Source of the DNA: Knoellia koreensis
GTDB taxonomy: Bacteria; Actinomycetota; Actinomycetes; Actinomycetales; Dermatophilaceae
Assembly: GCF_013041615.1 (NCBI RefSeq)
Contig: NZ_JABEPQ010000001.1
Span: forward strand, 362,879-426,878
Direction: 5' to 3'
Length of the DNA: 64,000 bases
A program made the position numbers and the translations under genes. Under the pieces are notes generated by a model, which ran no database searches, was not told the origin of the DNA, and saw only the letters and a program-made list of their open reading frames with translations. Of the stretch, positions 1 through 9,480 are shown piece after piece. How positions within the stretch are numbered: the stretch's first letter is position 1; each line of letters begins with the position of its first letter.

Positions 1-855
1 CAGGTGCCGCGGCGGGGCTACCTGCCCTCGCTCGCCTGCCAGACCTGTCGCACGCCGGTGCGGTGCGCCCACTGCGGCGGCTCGGTGGCGCTGTCCGCCC
101 GCGGGGCCGAACCCGCCTGCCGGTGGTGCGGTCGTGGCGTGGGGCGGTTCGAGTGCCGCAACTGTGGCGGCCACGAGCTGCGGTCGTCGGTGGTGGGGGC
201 CCGGCGCACGGCCGAGGAGCTCGGGCGGGCGTTCCCCGGCACTCCGGTGCACACCTCCGGTGCGGGGGCCGTGCTCGAGAACGTCGGTGCGGCCCCGGCC
301 CTCGTGATCGCCACCCCGGGGGCCGAGCCGGTCGCCGACGGGGGGTATGCCGCGTGCCTCCTGCTCGATGCGTGGGCCTCGCTCGACCGACCCACCTTGG
401 ATGCCGGCGAGGAGGCTCTGCGTCGTTGGCTGGGTGCGGCCGGGCTGGTGCGACCGGGGTCCGCTGGTGGCCGGGTCGTGCTTGCCGGTGCGCCCACGCA
501 CACGACCCTGCCGGTGGTCGAGGCGCTGGTGCGGTGGGACCCGGCGTGGTTCGCGACGCGTGAGCTGGCCGACCGGGCCGCCCTGCACCTGCCGCCGACC
601 GTCGCGCTGGCGGCGGTGACGGGGGAGCGCAGGGCCGTCCAGGACGCCCTGCGGCTGGCCGACCTCGGCGACGAGGTCGAGCGCCTCGGGCCACTGCCCG
701 TGGGCGATGACGAGGTGCGCATGCTGCTGCGCACCCACCTCGACGGGTGGGACTCGCTCGCGGGCGCCCTGGCGGACCTGAGGGCGAGGCGCAGTGCCCG
801 CAAGGCCGGCGGTGGCGTCCAGGTGCGAATGGATCCACCTGACCTCGCGTCGTGA
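1..855 (+). CDS. priA: Primosomal protein N' (PriA), C-terminal part
   Basis: The 5' end lies outside the window; the frame is open from base 1 and stops at 853-855. PriA restarts stalled replication forks and helps load the replicative helicase. The visible part starts in the zinc-binding region, with four CxxC pairs (CQTC, CAHC, CRWC, CRNC) within about 50 residues, and continues into the conserved C-terminal domain. Actinobacterial PriA proteins usually have degenerate helicase motifs; those lie upstream and cannot be judged here. The downstream gene starts 51 bases later with its own -10-like element. Identification is firm from the zinc module and the overall C-terminal pattern. Confidence 0.9.
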   Translation, partial: QVPRRGYLPSLACQTCRTPVRCAHCGGSVALSARGAEPACRWCGRGVGRFECRNCGGHELRSSVVGARRTAEELGRAFPGTPVHTSGAGAVLENVGAAPALVIATPGAEPVADGGYAACLLLDAWASLDRPTLDAGEEALRRWLGAAGLVRPGSAGGRVVLAGAPTHTTLPVVEALVRWDPAWFATRELADRAALHLPPTVALAAVTGERRAVQDALRLADLGDEVERLGPLPVGDDEVRMLLRTHLDGWDSLAGALADLRARRSARKAGGGVQVRMDPPDLAS

Positions 856-906
856 TGTGGCTGCGGCACATGGCCGCGGACCACATGTGACACCTAGCGT
901 GACGCC

Positions 907-1977
907 ATGGAAACCATGCGCGTCACCGCGAACGGCATCGAGCAGGCAGTCCACACCTGGGGCCCCCTCGACGGCACCCCGCTCCTGCTCGTCCACGGCA
1001 ACTGCTCGTCCGGGCTGTTCTGGGAGCCGTTCGTGCGCACCCGGCTCGGCGGTGACGACGGCCCTTGGCGGGTGGTGGCGCCGGACCTGCGCGGGTACGG
1101 CGAGTCGGAGACCGCGCCCGTGGACGGCACCCGGGGCCTGGGGGACTTCGCCGACGACGTGGCTGCCCTGCTCGACGCCGAGGGGCTGTTCCCCGCGGGC
1201 ACGCGGCCGTGGGTCGGCGCGCACTCGATGGGCGGCGGCATCGTCATGCAGCTCGCGGTCGACCACCCCGACCGGGTGGCGGGGCTGCTGCTCGAGGCGC
1301 CGTTGTCGCCCTACGGCTTCGGGGGGACGCGAGACGTTGATGGCACACCGACGACGGAGGACTATGCGGGTACCGGTGCCGGCGCCGTGAACCCCGACTT
1401 CGTCGCACGGCTGGCCGCCAAGGATCGCTCGGGCGAGGAGCCGACGGCTCCCCGCACGGTGCTCCGCACGGCATACGTCAGCGATGCGTCCGTCCTCGGG
1501 GACGACGAGGAGGCGATGCTCGACACGGTGCTGTCGACGGCCACAGGCGAGGACAACTACCCCGGAGACGCAGGCGCGAGCCACAACTGGCCGATGTCCG
1601 GACCGGGCACGCGCGGTGTCACGAATGCCATGTCTCCCAAGTACTTCGGCGTCGCGGACGCGTTGGTGGGGTTGGAGCCGAAGCCGCCGGTCGAGTGGGT
1701 GCGCGGCGACGCGGACGTCATCGTGTCCGACACGTCGCTGTTCGACCTGGCCTACCTGGGCCAGCTCGGAGTCGTGCCCGGTTGGCCGGGTGCCGAGGCG
1801 TGCCCGCCCCAGCCGATGGTGGCCCAGACGCGGGCCGTCCTCGAGCGGTATGCCGCGGCGGGCGGTTCGTTCACCGAGACGGTGCTGGAGGGGTGCGGGC
1901 ACTCACCGCACCTCGAGCGGCCGGCGGAGTTCCTCGCCGCCCTGGAACGGCTTGCGGCACAAGCGAACTCGCGATGA
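907..1977 (+). CDS. Alpha/beta hydrolase
   Basis: A 356-residue alpha/beta-hydrolase-fold protein. The oxyanion strand LLLVHGN comes near residue 30, the nucleophile elbow GAHSMGGG (Ser) near residue 104, and a C-terminal GCGHSPHLERP supplies the likely catalytic His. The length is slightly above the 270-320 usual for the family. A TAGCGT hexamer at 895-900 puts the predicted transcription start exactly on the ATG at 907, so the message is probably leaderless. The stop overlaps the start of the next hydrolase (ATGA), so the two are probably co-translated. Substrate unknown; it could be an esterase, a haloperoxidase-like enzyme or an epoxide hydrolase. Confidence 0.85.
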   Translation: METMRVTANGIEQAVHTWGPLDGTPLLLVHGNCSSGLFWEPFVRTRLGGDDGPWRVVAPDLRGYGESETAPVDGTRGLGDFADDVAALLDAEGLFPAGTRPWVGAHSMGGGIVMQLAVDHPDRVAGLLLEAPLSPYGFGGTRDVDGTPTTEDYAGTGAGAVNPDFVARLAAKDRSGEEPTAPRTVLRTAYVSDASVLGDDEEAMLDTVLSTATGEDNYPGDAGASHNWPMSGPGTRGVTNAMSPKYFGVADALVGLEPKPPVEWVRGDADVIVSDTSLFDLAYLGQLGVVPGWPGAEACPPQPMVAQTRAVLERYAAAGGSFTETVLEGCGHSPHLERPAEFLAALERLAAQANSR

Positions 1978-2855
1978 CGGCATACTCGACCGGCGCGGTG
2001 CCGGTTCGCGGCGGCGAGCTCACCTTTGGGCAGTGGGGTGAGACCGGTCCACTCGTCCTGGCCGTCCACGGCATCACGGCCAACCACCTCGCGTTCGCCC
2101 CGCTGGGTGATCTGCTGGGTGGCGACTTCCGGGTCGTGGCGCCGGACCTTCGGGGCCGTGGGCGCAGCCGGGACCTGCCCGAGCCGTACGGCATGGCGTC
2201 GCACGCCGCCGACATGGCGGCGCTCATCGAGGCCGTCGGCGGGCCGGCGCAGGTCGTGGTCGGGCACTCGATGGGTGGCTGGGTCGCGACCGCGCTGGCG
2301 TCCGCGCGTCCCGACGTCGTGGGTCGGCTCGTCCTCGTCGACGGTGGCGCACCGCTGCCCCTGCCGCCGGACCTCGGTGCCGACCCGACGGACGACGACA
2401 TCGCGGCCGCCGTCACGGCGACGGTCGGGCCGGCATACGAACGCCTGCGCCAGACCTTCCCCACCCGCGAGGCCTATCGCGACCTCTTCCGTGCGCACCC
2501 GGCGCTGCGCGACTGGACGCCCGAGATCGAGGCGTATGTCGACTACGACCTCGTGGGCGAGTCACCCGAGCTCCACTCCGCGTGCCGCATCGAGGCGGCC
2601 CTCGGCGACGCCCGCGACCTGTATGCCGTGACGCCCTCACCGAGCCCCACTGCCGTCCCGTCGGTCTTCCTCCAGGCCGAGCGCGGCATGCTCGACGAGC
2701 CCGAGGGCATGTATGCCGTGGGCTACCCCGAGCGGCAGCTGCCCGGCACGCCCGTCGAGGTCGTGCGCGGCGTCAACCACTACACGATCGTCATGGGACC
2801 GACCGGCGCCGAGGCGGTGGCGCAGCGAGTCCGCACCGGCCGCGGAACGGACTAA
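1974..2855 (+). CDS. Alpha/beta hydrolase, second of a pair
   Basis: A 293-residue alpha/beta hydrolase. Visible motifs are LAVHGITANH near residue 27, DLRGRGRS, the nucleophile elbow VGHSMGGW (Ser) near residue 97, and a C-terminal GVNHYTIVMG with the likely catalytic His. I chose ATG 1974 because it overlaps the preceding stop by four bases and gives a normal N-terminus; the frame stays open further upstream but without family-like sequence. With the upstream hydrolase it forms a two-gene unit, convergent with the tetR gene. Substrate unknown. Confidence 0.85.
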   Translation: MTAYSTGAVPVRGGELTFGQWGETGPLVLAVHGITANHLAFAPLGDLLGGDFRVVAPDLRGRGRSRDLPEPYGMASHAADMAALIEAVGGPAQVVVGHSMGGWVATALASARPDVVGRLVLVDGGAPLPLPPDLGADPTDDDIAAAVTATVGPAYERLRQTFPTREAYRDLFRAHPALRDWTPEIEAYVDYDLVGESPELHSACRIEAALGDARDLYAVTPSPSPTAVPSVFLQAERGMLDEPEGMYAVGYPERQLPGTPVEVVRGVNHYTIVMGPTGAEAVAQRVRTGRGTD

Positions 2856-2873
2856 GGAGCGGCGCGGCCGCCA

Positions 2874-3422
2874 TCAGGCGCGGATCGCCCGGTCGAAGAG
2901 CTCGGCGAGGTCCCGTGCGGCCGGCTCGGGCTGGACCGTGCCGTTCACGATGGCAAGGACGGTCGCGTCGATGGAGCCCCGCAGCGCTACGGCCATCGTG
3001 CGGACGTCGAAGTCGCGCAGCTCACCGGTGCCCTGACCGGACCGAAACCCCGCCTCGAGCAGGTCGAGCCCTTGGCTGCCGTTCGGGTTGGTGAGGTTCC
3101 CGGCGAGCTCGACCGCGGCCCTGGCGTAGGCCAGGTCCTCGGTGAGGAACTCGAGGTTGCTGGTGATGTAGGCCGTGATCTTGCCGCGAATCGAGTCCTG
3201 CTCGGCGATGCGGGGTCCCATGAAGGCCGCCGCCCGAGCCAGGACATGGGCGAACGCCTCCTGCAGGAGCGCGTCACGCGTCCCGAAGTGGTAGGAGATC
3301 AGCCGGGTGCTGCTGAGCCCCGCCTCCTGCACCACCTTGGCGAACGAGAGGCCGTGGAACCCTTCGCGCGCGAGCACGCGCACGGTCGCCTCGACGATCT
3401 GCTCACGGGTATCGGTGCTCAC
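2874..3422 (-). CDS. TetR/AcrR family transcriptional regulator
   Basis: A 182-residue TetR-type repressor. The N-terminal helix-turn-helix has REQIVEATVRVLAREGFHGLSFAKV followed by the recognition-helix and YHFGTRDALLQEAF pattern of the family, and then a helical ligand-binding domain. I chose GTG 3422 because the residues between the possible ATG at 3491 and this codon do not resemble the family and a -10-like TAAGAT overlaps that ATG on this strand. It is divergent from the 4-TM membrane protein at 3519. Two TTAC/GTAA inverted repeats in the shared region are good candidates for its own operators. Ligand unknown. Confidence 0.87.
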   Translation of the reverse strand: MSTDTREQIVEATVRVLAREGFHGLSFAKVVQEAGLSSTRLISYHFGTRDALLQEAFAHVLARAAAFMGPRIAEQDSIRGKITAYITSNLEFLTEDLAYARAAVELAGNLTNPNGSQGLDLLEAGFRSGQGTGELRDFDVRTMAVALRGSIDATVLAIVNGTVQPEPAARDLAELFDRAIRA

Positions 3423-3481
3423 GACTGCATCCTTGCGGCTCGCCGGCGGGCAGGCTCGACGCCCCCACTCGCGTCGCGCCC

Positions 3482-3528
3482 TTGACGGCATCTTACTCGG
3501 TCAGGTAAAACCTTACTCATGCGAGTAA
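3482..3528 (+). promoter_or_regulatory. Divergent promoter with two TetR-type operators
   Basis: TTGACG (3482-3487), 18 bases, then TAAAAC (3506-3511) make a -35/-10 pair whose predicted start is 3518, next to the ATG at 3519. Two inverted repeats sit in it: TTACTC-GGTC-AGGTAA (3493-3508, imperfect) between the -35 and the -10, and TTACTC-ATGC-GAGTAA (3513-3528, perfect) across the start codon. They begin exactly 20 bases apart, about two helical turns. This layout is typical of TetR autoregulation and would let one repressor block both directions. Confidence 0.7.
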
Positions 3529-3962
3529 ACTCCGTCCTGAGCCCCGCCACCGACCGGATCCTGCGATCGGCCCGTGTCGTCTTCGGCGCCATCGCCGTGG
3601 TGTCCGCACTGACGGTGCTCGCGGCGTTCGTCCTCCAGCGGGTCGACCCCGACCAGGTCAACTGGGTCGTCTGGCTGCGGGCCGTGGCCTACACCGTGGG
3701 CGGTGTCTGGCTGCTCACTCTCGTCCGCTCGGCGCGGCAGAGCGCCAGCCGTGCCGCGCTGCTGCGGCTGCGGGTGGTGTGCGTGCTGGCGCCGCTCGGC
3801 ATTGCCGCGCTGGTCATCTCTCCCGACTCGGGCTACCCGGTCTGGATGAAGGTCGAGCAGGCGTTGTTCGGGCTGATGCTGGCGCCGTTGGCCGTGGTGT
3901 TGCTGCGCTCGTCGGTGACGCGCGACTTTCGTCGCGCCCGTCAGTCGACCGCGGCCGCCTGA
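3519..3962 (+). CDS. Small four-helix membrane protein under TetR control
   Basis: 147 residues with four hydrophobic segments (about 21-40, 50-66, 83-101 and 112-130) and a basic C-terminal tail (RDFRRARQ). I do not recognise the family; the size and topology resemble DUF2975-like membrane proteins, but I see no diagnostic motif. The start codon lies inside the second TetR operator and directly follows the predicted transcription start, so the mRNA should be leaderless. It is the most likely target of the adjacent TetR regulator. Function unknown; there is no transporter signature. Confidence 0.7.
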   Translation: MRVNSVLSPATDRILRSARVVFGAIAVVSALTVLAAFVLQRVDPDQVNWVVWLRAVAYTVGGVWLLTLVRSARQSASRAALLRLRVVCVLAPLGIAALVISPDSGYPVWMKVEQALFGLMLAPLAVVLLRSSVTRDFRRARQSTAAA

Positions 3963-3986
3963 GGGGCCGCGCCTAGACTGGCGCGC

Positions 3987-4532
3987 GTGTCGATCCAGAA
4001 CATCCGCATCTTCGGCGACCCCGTGCTGCGCACACCCGCGGAGCCGGTCGTCGACTTCGACCGTGAGCTGCGCCAGCTGGTCAAGGACCTCACCGAGACC
4101 ATGATGGACGCACCCGGCGCCGGCCTGGCCGCGCCACAGATCGGCGTCGGCCTGCGGGTGTTCACCTACTGGATCGACGGCGAGCTCGGCCACCTCGTCA
4201 ACCCCGACCTCGACCTGTCCGAGGAGCTCCAGGAGGGCGAGGAGGGCTGCCTGTCGTTCCCGGGGCTGCGGTTCGAGACGCCGCGGGCACTGCGGACCGT
4301 CGCCAAGGGTTTCAACCAGTTCGGCGAGCCGGTCGTGATCGAGGGGTCCGAGCTGATGGCGCGGTGCCTGCAGCACGAGACCGACCACCTCGACGGCATC
4401 CTGTTCATCGACCGGATGGACCCCGAGCAGCGCAAGGCGGCGATGAAGGCGATCCGCGAGGCGGACTGGGACGGCCAGGCGCCGCCGCAGGTCAAGGTGA
4501 GCCCGCACTCGACGTTCGGTCGGGCCCTGTGA
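3987..4532 (+). CDS. def: Peptide deformylase
   Basis: A 181-residue peptide deformylase that removes the formyl group from nascent proteins. All three family motifs are present: [10 protein letters not shown] (44-53), EGCLS (86-90, metal-binding Cys88) and HETDH (130-134, two metal-ligand His and the catalytic Glu). GTG 3987 is supported by TAGACT at 3974-3979, which places the transcription start one base before it. The stop overlaps the GTG of fmt (GTGA), so formylation and deformylation genes are coupled. It heads the def-fmt-rsmB-GNAT-rpe run. Confidence 0.97.
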   Translation: MSIQNIRIFGDPVLRTPAEPVVDFDRELRQLVKDLTETMMDAPGAGLAAPQIGVGLRVFTYWIDGELGHLVNPDLDLSEELQEGEEGCLSFPGLRFETPRALRTVAKGFNQFGEPVVIEGSELMARCLQHETDHLDGILFIDRMDPEQRKAAMKAIREADWDGQAPPQVKVSPHSTFGRAL

Positions 4533-5467
4533 GGCTGGTCTTCGCCGGCACCCCCGAAGCCGCGGTGCCCTCGCTCGACGCGCTCGCCGCGTCGAGCCAC
4601 GAGGTCGCCGCCGTCGTGACGCGACCGGACGCCCGTGCGGGACGTGGGCGGTCGCTCGTCGCCTCACCCGTGAAGGCACGAGCCGAGGAGATCGGGATCG
4701 AGGTCCTCACGCCGCAGCGGCCGCGCGACGAGGACTTCCTGGCCCGCCTGCGCGAGATCGCGCCCGATGCGTGTCCGGTGGTCGCCTACGGGGCGCTCAT
4801 CCCGCAGGTCGCGCTCGACATCCCGGCCCATGGCTGGGTCAACCTGCACTTCTCCCTGCTGCCGGCGTGGCGGGGGGCGGCCCCGGTGCAGCGTGCCGTG
4901 ATGGCCGGTGATGAGGTGACCGGTGCCTCGACCTTCCTCATCGAGGCGGGGCTGGACACCGGGCCCGTGTTCGGGCACATGACCGAGACGATTCGTCCGC
5001 GCGACACCGCCGGCGACCTGCTCGACCGGCTGTCACGGGCCGGGGCGGGGCTGCTCGTGGCCACCATGGACGGCATCGAGGATGGGTCGCTCGTTCCCGT
5101 GCCCCAGTCGCCCGACGGCGTCTCCTTGGCACCCAAGCTCGAAGTCGCCGACGCCGAGGTGCGCTGGGACGTGCCGGCGGTCGCCGTCGACCGGCTCGTG
5201 CGTGGGTGCACGCCCGCGCCGGGCGCGTGGACGACCTTCCGCGGCGAACGCCTCAAGCTCGCGCCCCTCACGGTCGACGCCGCGTATGCCGGTGGGTCCC
5301 TTGCCGCGGGCGAGGTCGCCGCGGGCAAGCGTGACGTCCACGTCGGCACCGCGAGCGGTGTGGTGCGGCTCGGCGACGTGCAGCCGCACGGCAAGAAGGT
5401 GATGGCTGCCGCCGACTGGGCGCGCGGTGTGCGGATCGAACCGGGGGAGCGGTTCACCCGTGGCTGA
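4529..5467 (+). CDS. fmt: Methionyl-tRNA formyltransferase
   Basis: 312 residues. It transfers a formyl group from 10-formyl-tetrahydrofolate to Met-tRNA(fMet) for initiation. The N-terminal Rossmann-like domain carries the catalytic region [19 protein letters not shown] (Asn105, His107, SLLP 109-112), followed by AGLDTGPVF. The C-terminal tRNA-binding domain begins near residue 205 ([22 protein letters not shown]). GTG 4529 overlaps the def stop and the 3' end overlaps rsmB by 8 bases, so the three are translated as one block. Confidence 0.97.
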   Translation: MRLVFAGTPEAAVPSLDALAASSHEVAAVVTRPDARAGRGRSLVASPVKARAEEIGIEVLTPQRPRDEDFLARLREIAPDACPVVAYGALIPQVALDIPAHGWVNLHFSLLPAWRGAAPVQRAVMAGDEVTGASTFLIEAGLDTGPVFGHMTETIRPRDTAGDLLDRLSRAGAGLLVATMDGIEDGSLVPVPQSPDGVSLAPKLEVADAEVRWDVPAVAVDRLVRGCTPAPGAWTTFRGERLKLAPLTVDAAYAGGSLAAGEVAAGKRDVHVGTASGVVRLGDVQPHGKKVMAAADWARGVRIEPGERFTRG

Positions 5468-6947
5468 CCAGCGACCGTCCAACCGGGGCCAGCGCCAGCA
5501 GCGCTCGCGGCAGCGGCCGAGCGAGCGCAGCCGCGGGTCCGACCCGCAGCGGCTCGCCGCCTACACCGTGATGCGTGCTGTGGCCGACGGCGCCTACGCC
5601 AACCTCGAGCTGCCAAAGGTGTTGCGGGACAGGCGGATCCACGGTCGCGACGCCGCCTTCACCACGGAACTGGTGTACGGCGCCGTGCGCATGCACGGGT
5701 TCTACGACCCGGTGATCGCGGTGGCCGCGGACCGCCCCATCTCCTCGATCGACCCGCGAGTCCTCGACACCCTGCGCCTCGGCGCACACCAGCTGTTGGG
5801 CATGCGGGTGCCGACCCACGCCGCCGTGGCCGAGACCGTCGGCCTGGCCCGCAAGGTCAACGGCGCCGGGGCAGCCGGCTTCGTCAATGCCGTGCTGCGC
5901 CGAATCAGCGAACGATCGCGTGAGGAGTGGCTGGCCGAGGTGGTGCCGTCCGGCGGCGACCCGGCAGCGCAGCTCGCCGTCGCACAGTCGCACCCGGAGT
6001 GGGTCGTCAAGGCGTTGCGTGCCGCGCTGCTCGGGCACGGCGCGGCAACGGCTGAGACGGTGGACGGCTCGCTCGAGTCGCTGCTGGAGTCCGACAACGC
6101 GCCGGCCAAGGTCGCCCTGGTGGCGCGCCCCGGGCTGGCCACCGTCGACGAGCTCGTGGCTGCCGGGGCGGAGCCGTCGGCGACCTCACCGGTCGGTGCG
6201 GTGCTGTCGGGTGGTGACCCGGGCGGCATACCTGCCGTGCGTGAACGACGTGCTGCCGTGCAGGACGAGGGGTCTCAGCTGCTCGCGCTCGCGTTGGCGG
6301 CCGTGCCCGTCGAGGTCACGGCCGGAGAGCCCGAGAAGTGGCTCGACCTGTGTGCGGGACCCGGCGGCAAGGCTGGCTTGTTGGCCGCGCTCGCGTTGGA
6401 ACAGGGCGCAGACCTCGTCGCCAACGAGGTGAGCCCGCACCGCACCGACCTGGTCCGCCAGACCCTCGCACCCGCCGTCGCGAAGGCGGGTCAGCTGGGA
6501 CGGAGCATCCAGGTGCGCACCGGTGACGGCCGCGAGGTCGGTGCGGACGAGCCCGGCCGCTACCAACGCGTGCTCGTCGATGCGCCCTGCACGGGTCTCG
6601 GTGCGCTGCGACGGCGACCGGAGGCGCGCTGGCGTCGTCAGCCGGGCGACCTGGCCGGGCTCGGTGCGCTGCAGCGCGACCTGCTGGCCTCGGCCGTGGA
6701 GGCCACGGCGCCCGGGGGAGTGGTCGCCTACTCGACGTGCAGCCCGCACCTCGCGGAGACGCAGTTCGTGGTGTCGGACCTGCTGAAGAAGCGCGACGAC
6801 GTCGAGGCGGTCCCGGTGCGCGAGTACCTCCGCGATGCGCAGGGCGAGCCGATCGAGGTGCCCGGCGACCAGCCGTGGGTGCAGCTGTGGCCGCACCTGC
6901 ACGGCACCGACGGGATGTTCCTGGCCCTGCTGCGCAAGAAGCCGTGA
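5460..6947 (+). CDS. rsmB: 16S rRNA (cytosine-967) C5-methyltransferase RsmB
   Basis: 495 residues. The N-terminal NusB-like RNA-binding domain (about 25-165, with [10 protein letters not shown] and a VNAVLR helix) precedes an S-adenosylmethionine Rossmann domain. [15 protein letters not shown] is the SAM loop, [18 protein letters not shown] (near 374) holds one conserved Cys, and YSTCSPH (near 424) holds the catalytic Cys, as in RsmB/Sun enzymes. The first 30 residues are basic and low-complexity. The start overlaps fmt; the stop overlaps the GTG of the following acetyltransferase. One GTATGCCG-family motif here is read through a rare ATA isoleucine codon (6224-6231). Confidence 0.94.
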   Translation: MADQRPSNRGQRQQRSRQRPSERSRGSDPQRLAAYTVMRAVADGAYANLELPKVLRDRRIHGRDAAFTTELVYGAVRMHGFYDPVIAVAADRPISSIDPRVLDTLRLGAHQLLGMRVPTHAAVAETVGLARKVNGAGAAGFVNAVLRRISERSREEWLAEVVPSGGDPAAQLAVAQSHPEWVVKALRAALLGHGAATAETVDGSLESLLESDNAPAKVALVARPGLATVDELVAAGAEPSATSPVGAVLSGGDPGGIPAVRERRAAVQDEGSQLLALALAAVPVEVTAGEPEKWLDLCAGPGGKAGLLAALALEQGADLVANEVSPHRTDLVRQTLAPAVAKAGQLGRSIQVRTGDGREVGADEPGRYQRVLVDAPCTGLGALRRRPEARWRRQPGDLAGLGALQRDLLASAVEATAPGGVVAYSTCSPHLAETQFVVSDLLKKRDDVEAVPVREYLRDAQGEPIEVPGDQPWVQLWPHLHGTDGMFLALLRKKP

Positions 6948-7468
6948 ACGACACCGTGATCCGGGCGATGGTGCCGGATGACGCGGCAGGGATCGCCGCC
7001 ACGCACCACCAGTCGTGGGTCGACACGTACGGTGAGTACCTGCCCACCGGCTACTTCGACGAATGGACCGTGGAGGCAGCGGTCGCACGGTGGGAACGGA
7101 TGCTGGCCGGACCGCCGGCACCGGGCGTCGACCGGGTCGTGGCCACCACCGACGGCGCCGTGGTGGGGTTCGCGACCTCCGGCCCTGCGCGCCCGATCGA
7201 GGACCGCCCGGCGCCGGTGCGGCCGTTCGAGCTGTGGGCCCTCTACGTCGCCCGTGACGAGCTGGGCTCGGGACTCGGGCAGCGCCTTCTCGACGCCGTC
7301 CTGCCCGCCGACCGTCCGACCGAGCTGTGGGTGTTCGCCGACAACGCACGCGCCCGGGCGTTCTACGCCCGCAACGGCTTTCGTGACGACGGCACGGCCT
7401 ACCGCGACCGTCGTTTCCCTGACCTGCGTGTGGCTCGGATGGTGCGCGGAGCCGCGCCGATAGGGTGA
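6944..7468 (+). CDS. GNAT family N-acetyltransferase
   Basis: 174 residues with a GNAT fold: an N-terminal [20 protein letters not shown], a central [24 protein letters not shown] (acetyl-CoA loop, an R/Q-x-x-G-x-G-like GSGLGQ) and a C-terminal [23 protein letters not shown] 6944 overlaps the rsmB stop (GTGA) and the stop lies close to or overlaps rpe. Acceptor substrate unknown. The N-terminal HxxSWxxTY pattern is common in small-molecule acetyltransferases of actinobacteria. Confidence 0.88.
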   Translation: MNDTVIRAMVPDDAAGIAATHHQSWVDTYGEYLPTGYFDEWTVEAAVARWERMLAGPPAPGVDRVVATTDGAVVGFATSGPARPIEDRPAPVRPFELWALYVARDELGSGLGQRLLDAVLPADRPTELWVFADNARARAFYARNGFRDDGTAYRDRRFPDLRVARMVRGAAPIG

Positions 7469-7473
7469 GTCCC

Positions 7474-8130
7474 GTGCAGATCTCGCCGAGCATCCTGTCC
7501 GCGGACTTCGCCAACCTGCAGCACGAGCTGGACCGGATCGCGAACGCGGACTGGGCGCACATCGACGTCATGGACGCGCACTTCGTGCCGAACCTCACGA
7601 TCGGGCTCCCGGTCGTGGAGCGGCTCGCGCAGGTGAGCCCCATCCCGCTCGACTGCCACCTCATGATCGACGACCCCGACCGCTGGGCGCCGCAGTACGC
7701 CGAGGCCGGCGGCTCGTCGGTGACCTTCCACGTCGAGGCGGCCAAGGACCCGCGTGCCATCGCGCGTGACCTGCGTGCTGCCGGGGCGCGAGCGGGCATG
7801 GCCATCAAGCCGAACACGCCGTTCGAGCCCTATGAGGACCTGCTCGATGACCTCGACATGGTCCTCGTCATGACGGTCGAGCCCGGCTTCGGCGGCCAGA
7901 CGTTCATGGCCGACCAGATGCCCAAGGTCACGCAGGTGCGCGAGGCCGTCCGGCGCCGCGGCGGCGAGGTGTGGGTGCAGGTCGACGGCGGCGTCTCGGC
8001 GAAGACGATCGAGCAGTGTGCCGAGGCTGGTGCTGACGTCTTCGTCGCCGGGTCCGCGGTCTACGGCGCGCAGGACGCGGCTGCGGCGATCGACGAGCTG
8101 CGACGGCTGGTCACCGCCCACGGCCACTGA
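7474..8130 (+). CDS. rpe: Ribulose-phosphate 3-epimerase
   Basis: A 218-residue TIM-barrel epimerase interconverting ribulose 5-phosphate and xylulose 5-phosphate. Diagnostic stretches are [13 protein letters not shown] at the N-terminus, [15 protein letters not shown] (metal-ligand region), [22 protein letters not shown] and VQVDGGVS. An alternative GTG at 7465 overlaps the upstream stop. I prefer 7474 because TAGGGT at 7461-7466 puts the predicted transcription start at 7473, matching the leaderless pattern seen elsewhere. Its product ribulose 5-phosphate is also a precursor for the downstream riboflavin operon. Confidence 0.96.
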   Translation: MQISPSILSADFANLQHELDRIANADWAHIDVMDAHFVPNLTIGLPVVERLAQVSPIPLDCHLMIDDPDRWAPQYAEAGGSSVTFHVEAAKDPRAIARDLRAAGARAGMAIKPNTPFEPYEDLLDDLDMVLVMTVEPGFGGQTFMADQMPKVTQVREAVRRRGGEVWVQVDGGVSAKTIEQCAEAGADVFVAGSAVYGAQDAAAAIDELRRLVTAHGH

Positions 8131-8177
8131 GGTCTGTTCGACGGTGCTCGTGATGACCGTCACGCGGACCGCCCAGG

Positions 8178-8338
8178 TTCGACCGCGGCGACGTGGGGCA
8201 TACTGACGGCGACGTGCTCCGGGGTCGGTGCAATTCCGAACCGGCGGTGACAGTCCGCGACCCGACCGCAGCCAGCGGCCGGTTGACTGGGTGGAACTCC
8301 CAGACCGACGGTGAAAGTCCGGATGGTAGGCAGCACGT
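8178..8338 (+). promoter_or_regulatory. FMN riboswitch (RFN element) with its promoter
   Basis: A textbook RFN element spans 8212-8338. The outer stem pairs ACGTGCT (8212-8218) with AGCACGT (8332-8338). Inside are the conserved segments GCAATTCCGAACCGGCGGT, AGTCCGCGA, GGAACTCCCAGACCGACGG and AAAGTCCGGATGG. A -10-like CATACT (8199-8204), with a weak TTCGAC upstream, places the transcription start at about 8211, directly at the outer stem. It should sense FMN and control ribD-ribH. The 116 bases between the aptamer and ribD hold a further possible hairpin (CCTTCC near 8351 with GGAAGG near 8389) as candidate expression platform, and a Shine-Dalgarno-like GGACGGAG. The rest of the 324-base gap is featureless. 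Confidence 0.95.
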
Positions 8339-8454
8339 GACAGGCAGAACCTTCCAGGTCGTGACCTCGCCGTCCGGCGACGCGTCTCGGAAGGCTCGAC
8401 GCCCGTCGTCCCCCGGAGCTCGACCGACAGGTCTGGAGCCACGAGGACGGAGCG

Positions 8455-9480
8455 ATGGGCACTCACCCCGACGCCGACAGCCGGTGGATGCTGCGCGCCC
8501 TCGAGCTGGCCGCGCAGGGGCCCGAGGCCAACGCCAACCCGCGTGTGGGCTGCGTCCTGGTCGCGGACGACGGGACCGTCGTCGCCGAGGGCTGGCACCG
8601 CGGTGCCGGGACTCCCCATGCGGAGGCGCACGCCCTCGCGCGGGCGGGGGCACGCGCTGGCGGCACCACGGCATACGTCTCACTCGAACCCTGCAACCAC
8701 ACGGGCCGCACACGGCCCTGCAGCGAGGCGTTGTATGCCGCGGGCGTGCGTCGCGTGGTCCACGGCCAGTCCGACCCCAACCCGGCCGCGGCCGGGGGAG
8801 CAGCGTGGCTGCGCGACCGCGGGGTCGAGGTCGTCGGCGGGGTGGAGGCCGAGACGGCCGCCGCCCTCAACCGCACGTGGACCCACCTCATGCGCACCCA
8901 CCGCCCATGGGTGACGTGGAAGCTGGCCACGACCCTCGACGGGCGCTCGGCGGCCGCGGACGGGACCAGTCGCTGGATCACCGGTGAGGCCGCTCGCGCC
9001 GATGTGCACGAGCAACGCGCCCGGTGCGGCGCGATCCTCGTCGGCACCGGCACGGCCCTCCTCGATGACCCACACCTGACGGCACGCCGGCCGGACGGCT
9101 CGTTGCGGGAGACCCAGCCCATCCGTGTGGTGATGGGGATGCGTGACCTGCTGCCCGACGCGCGCGTGCTCGACGATGTCGCACCGACCTGGCACCTGCG
9201 CACCCGCAGCCCCAAGGAGGTGCTGGATGCCCTTGCCGCCGCGGAGGTGCACCACGTGTGGCTCGAGGGCGGCCCGACGGTCGCGGCGGCGTTCCTGGCC
9301 GACGGGCTCGTCGACGAGGTGGTCGCCTACGTCGCACCGGTCCTGCTCGGTCGCGGGCGGCAGTCGGTGAGCGACCTCGGCATCACCACCATCGCCGACG
9401 CACTCCGGCTCGCGCCCACCGACATCACGCCGATCGGCACGGACGTGCGGATCACGGCTCTGCTCAAGGAGATTTGCTGA
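8455..9480 (+). CDS. ribD: Bifunctional pyrimidine deaminase/reductase RibD
   Basis: 341 residues. The N-terminal deaminase domain has the zinc site GTPHAEAHA (near 55) and PCNHTGRTRPC (near 78); the C-terminal reductase domain starts near 145 (RPWVTWKLATTLDGRSAAADGTSRWITG) and includes LVGTGTALLDDPHLTAR and VWLEGGPTVAAAF. It performs the second and third steps of riboflavin synthesis from the GTP branch. First gene after the FMN riboswitch. The stop TGA shares its last A with the ATG of ribE. Confidence 0.97.
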   Translation: MGTHPDADSRWMLRALELAAQGPEANANPRVGCVLVADDGTVVAEGWHRGAGTPHAEAHALARAGARAGGTTAYVSLEPCNHTGRTRPCSEALYAAGVRRVVHGQSDPNPAAAGGAAWLRDRGVEVVGGVEAETAAALNRTWTHLMRTHRPWVTWKLATTLDGRSAAADGTSRWITGEAARADVHEQRARCGAILVGTGTALLDDPHLTARRPDGSLRETQPIRVVMGMRDLLPDARVLDDVAPTWHLRTRSPKEVLDALAAAEVHHVWLEGGPTVAAAFLADGLVDEVVAYVAPVLLGRGRQSVSDLGITTIADALRLAPTDITPIGTDVRITALLKEIC

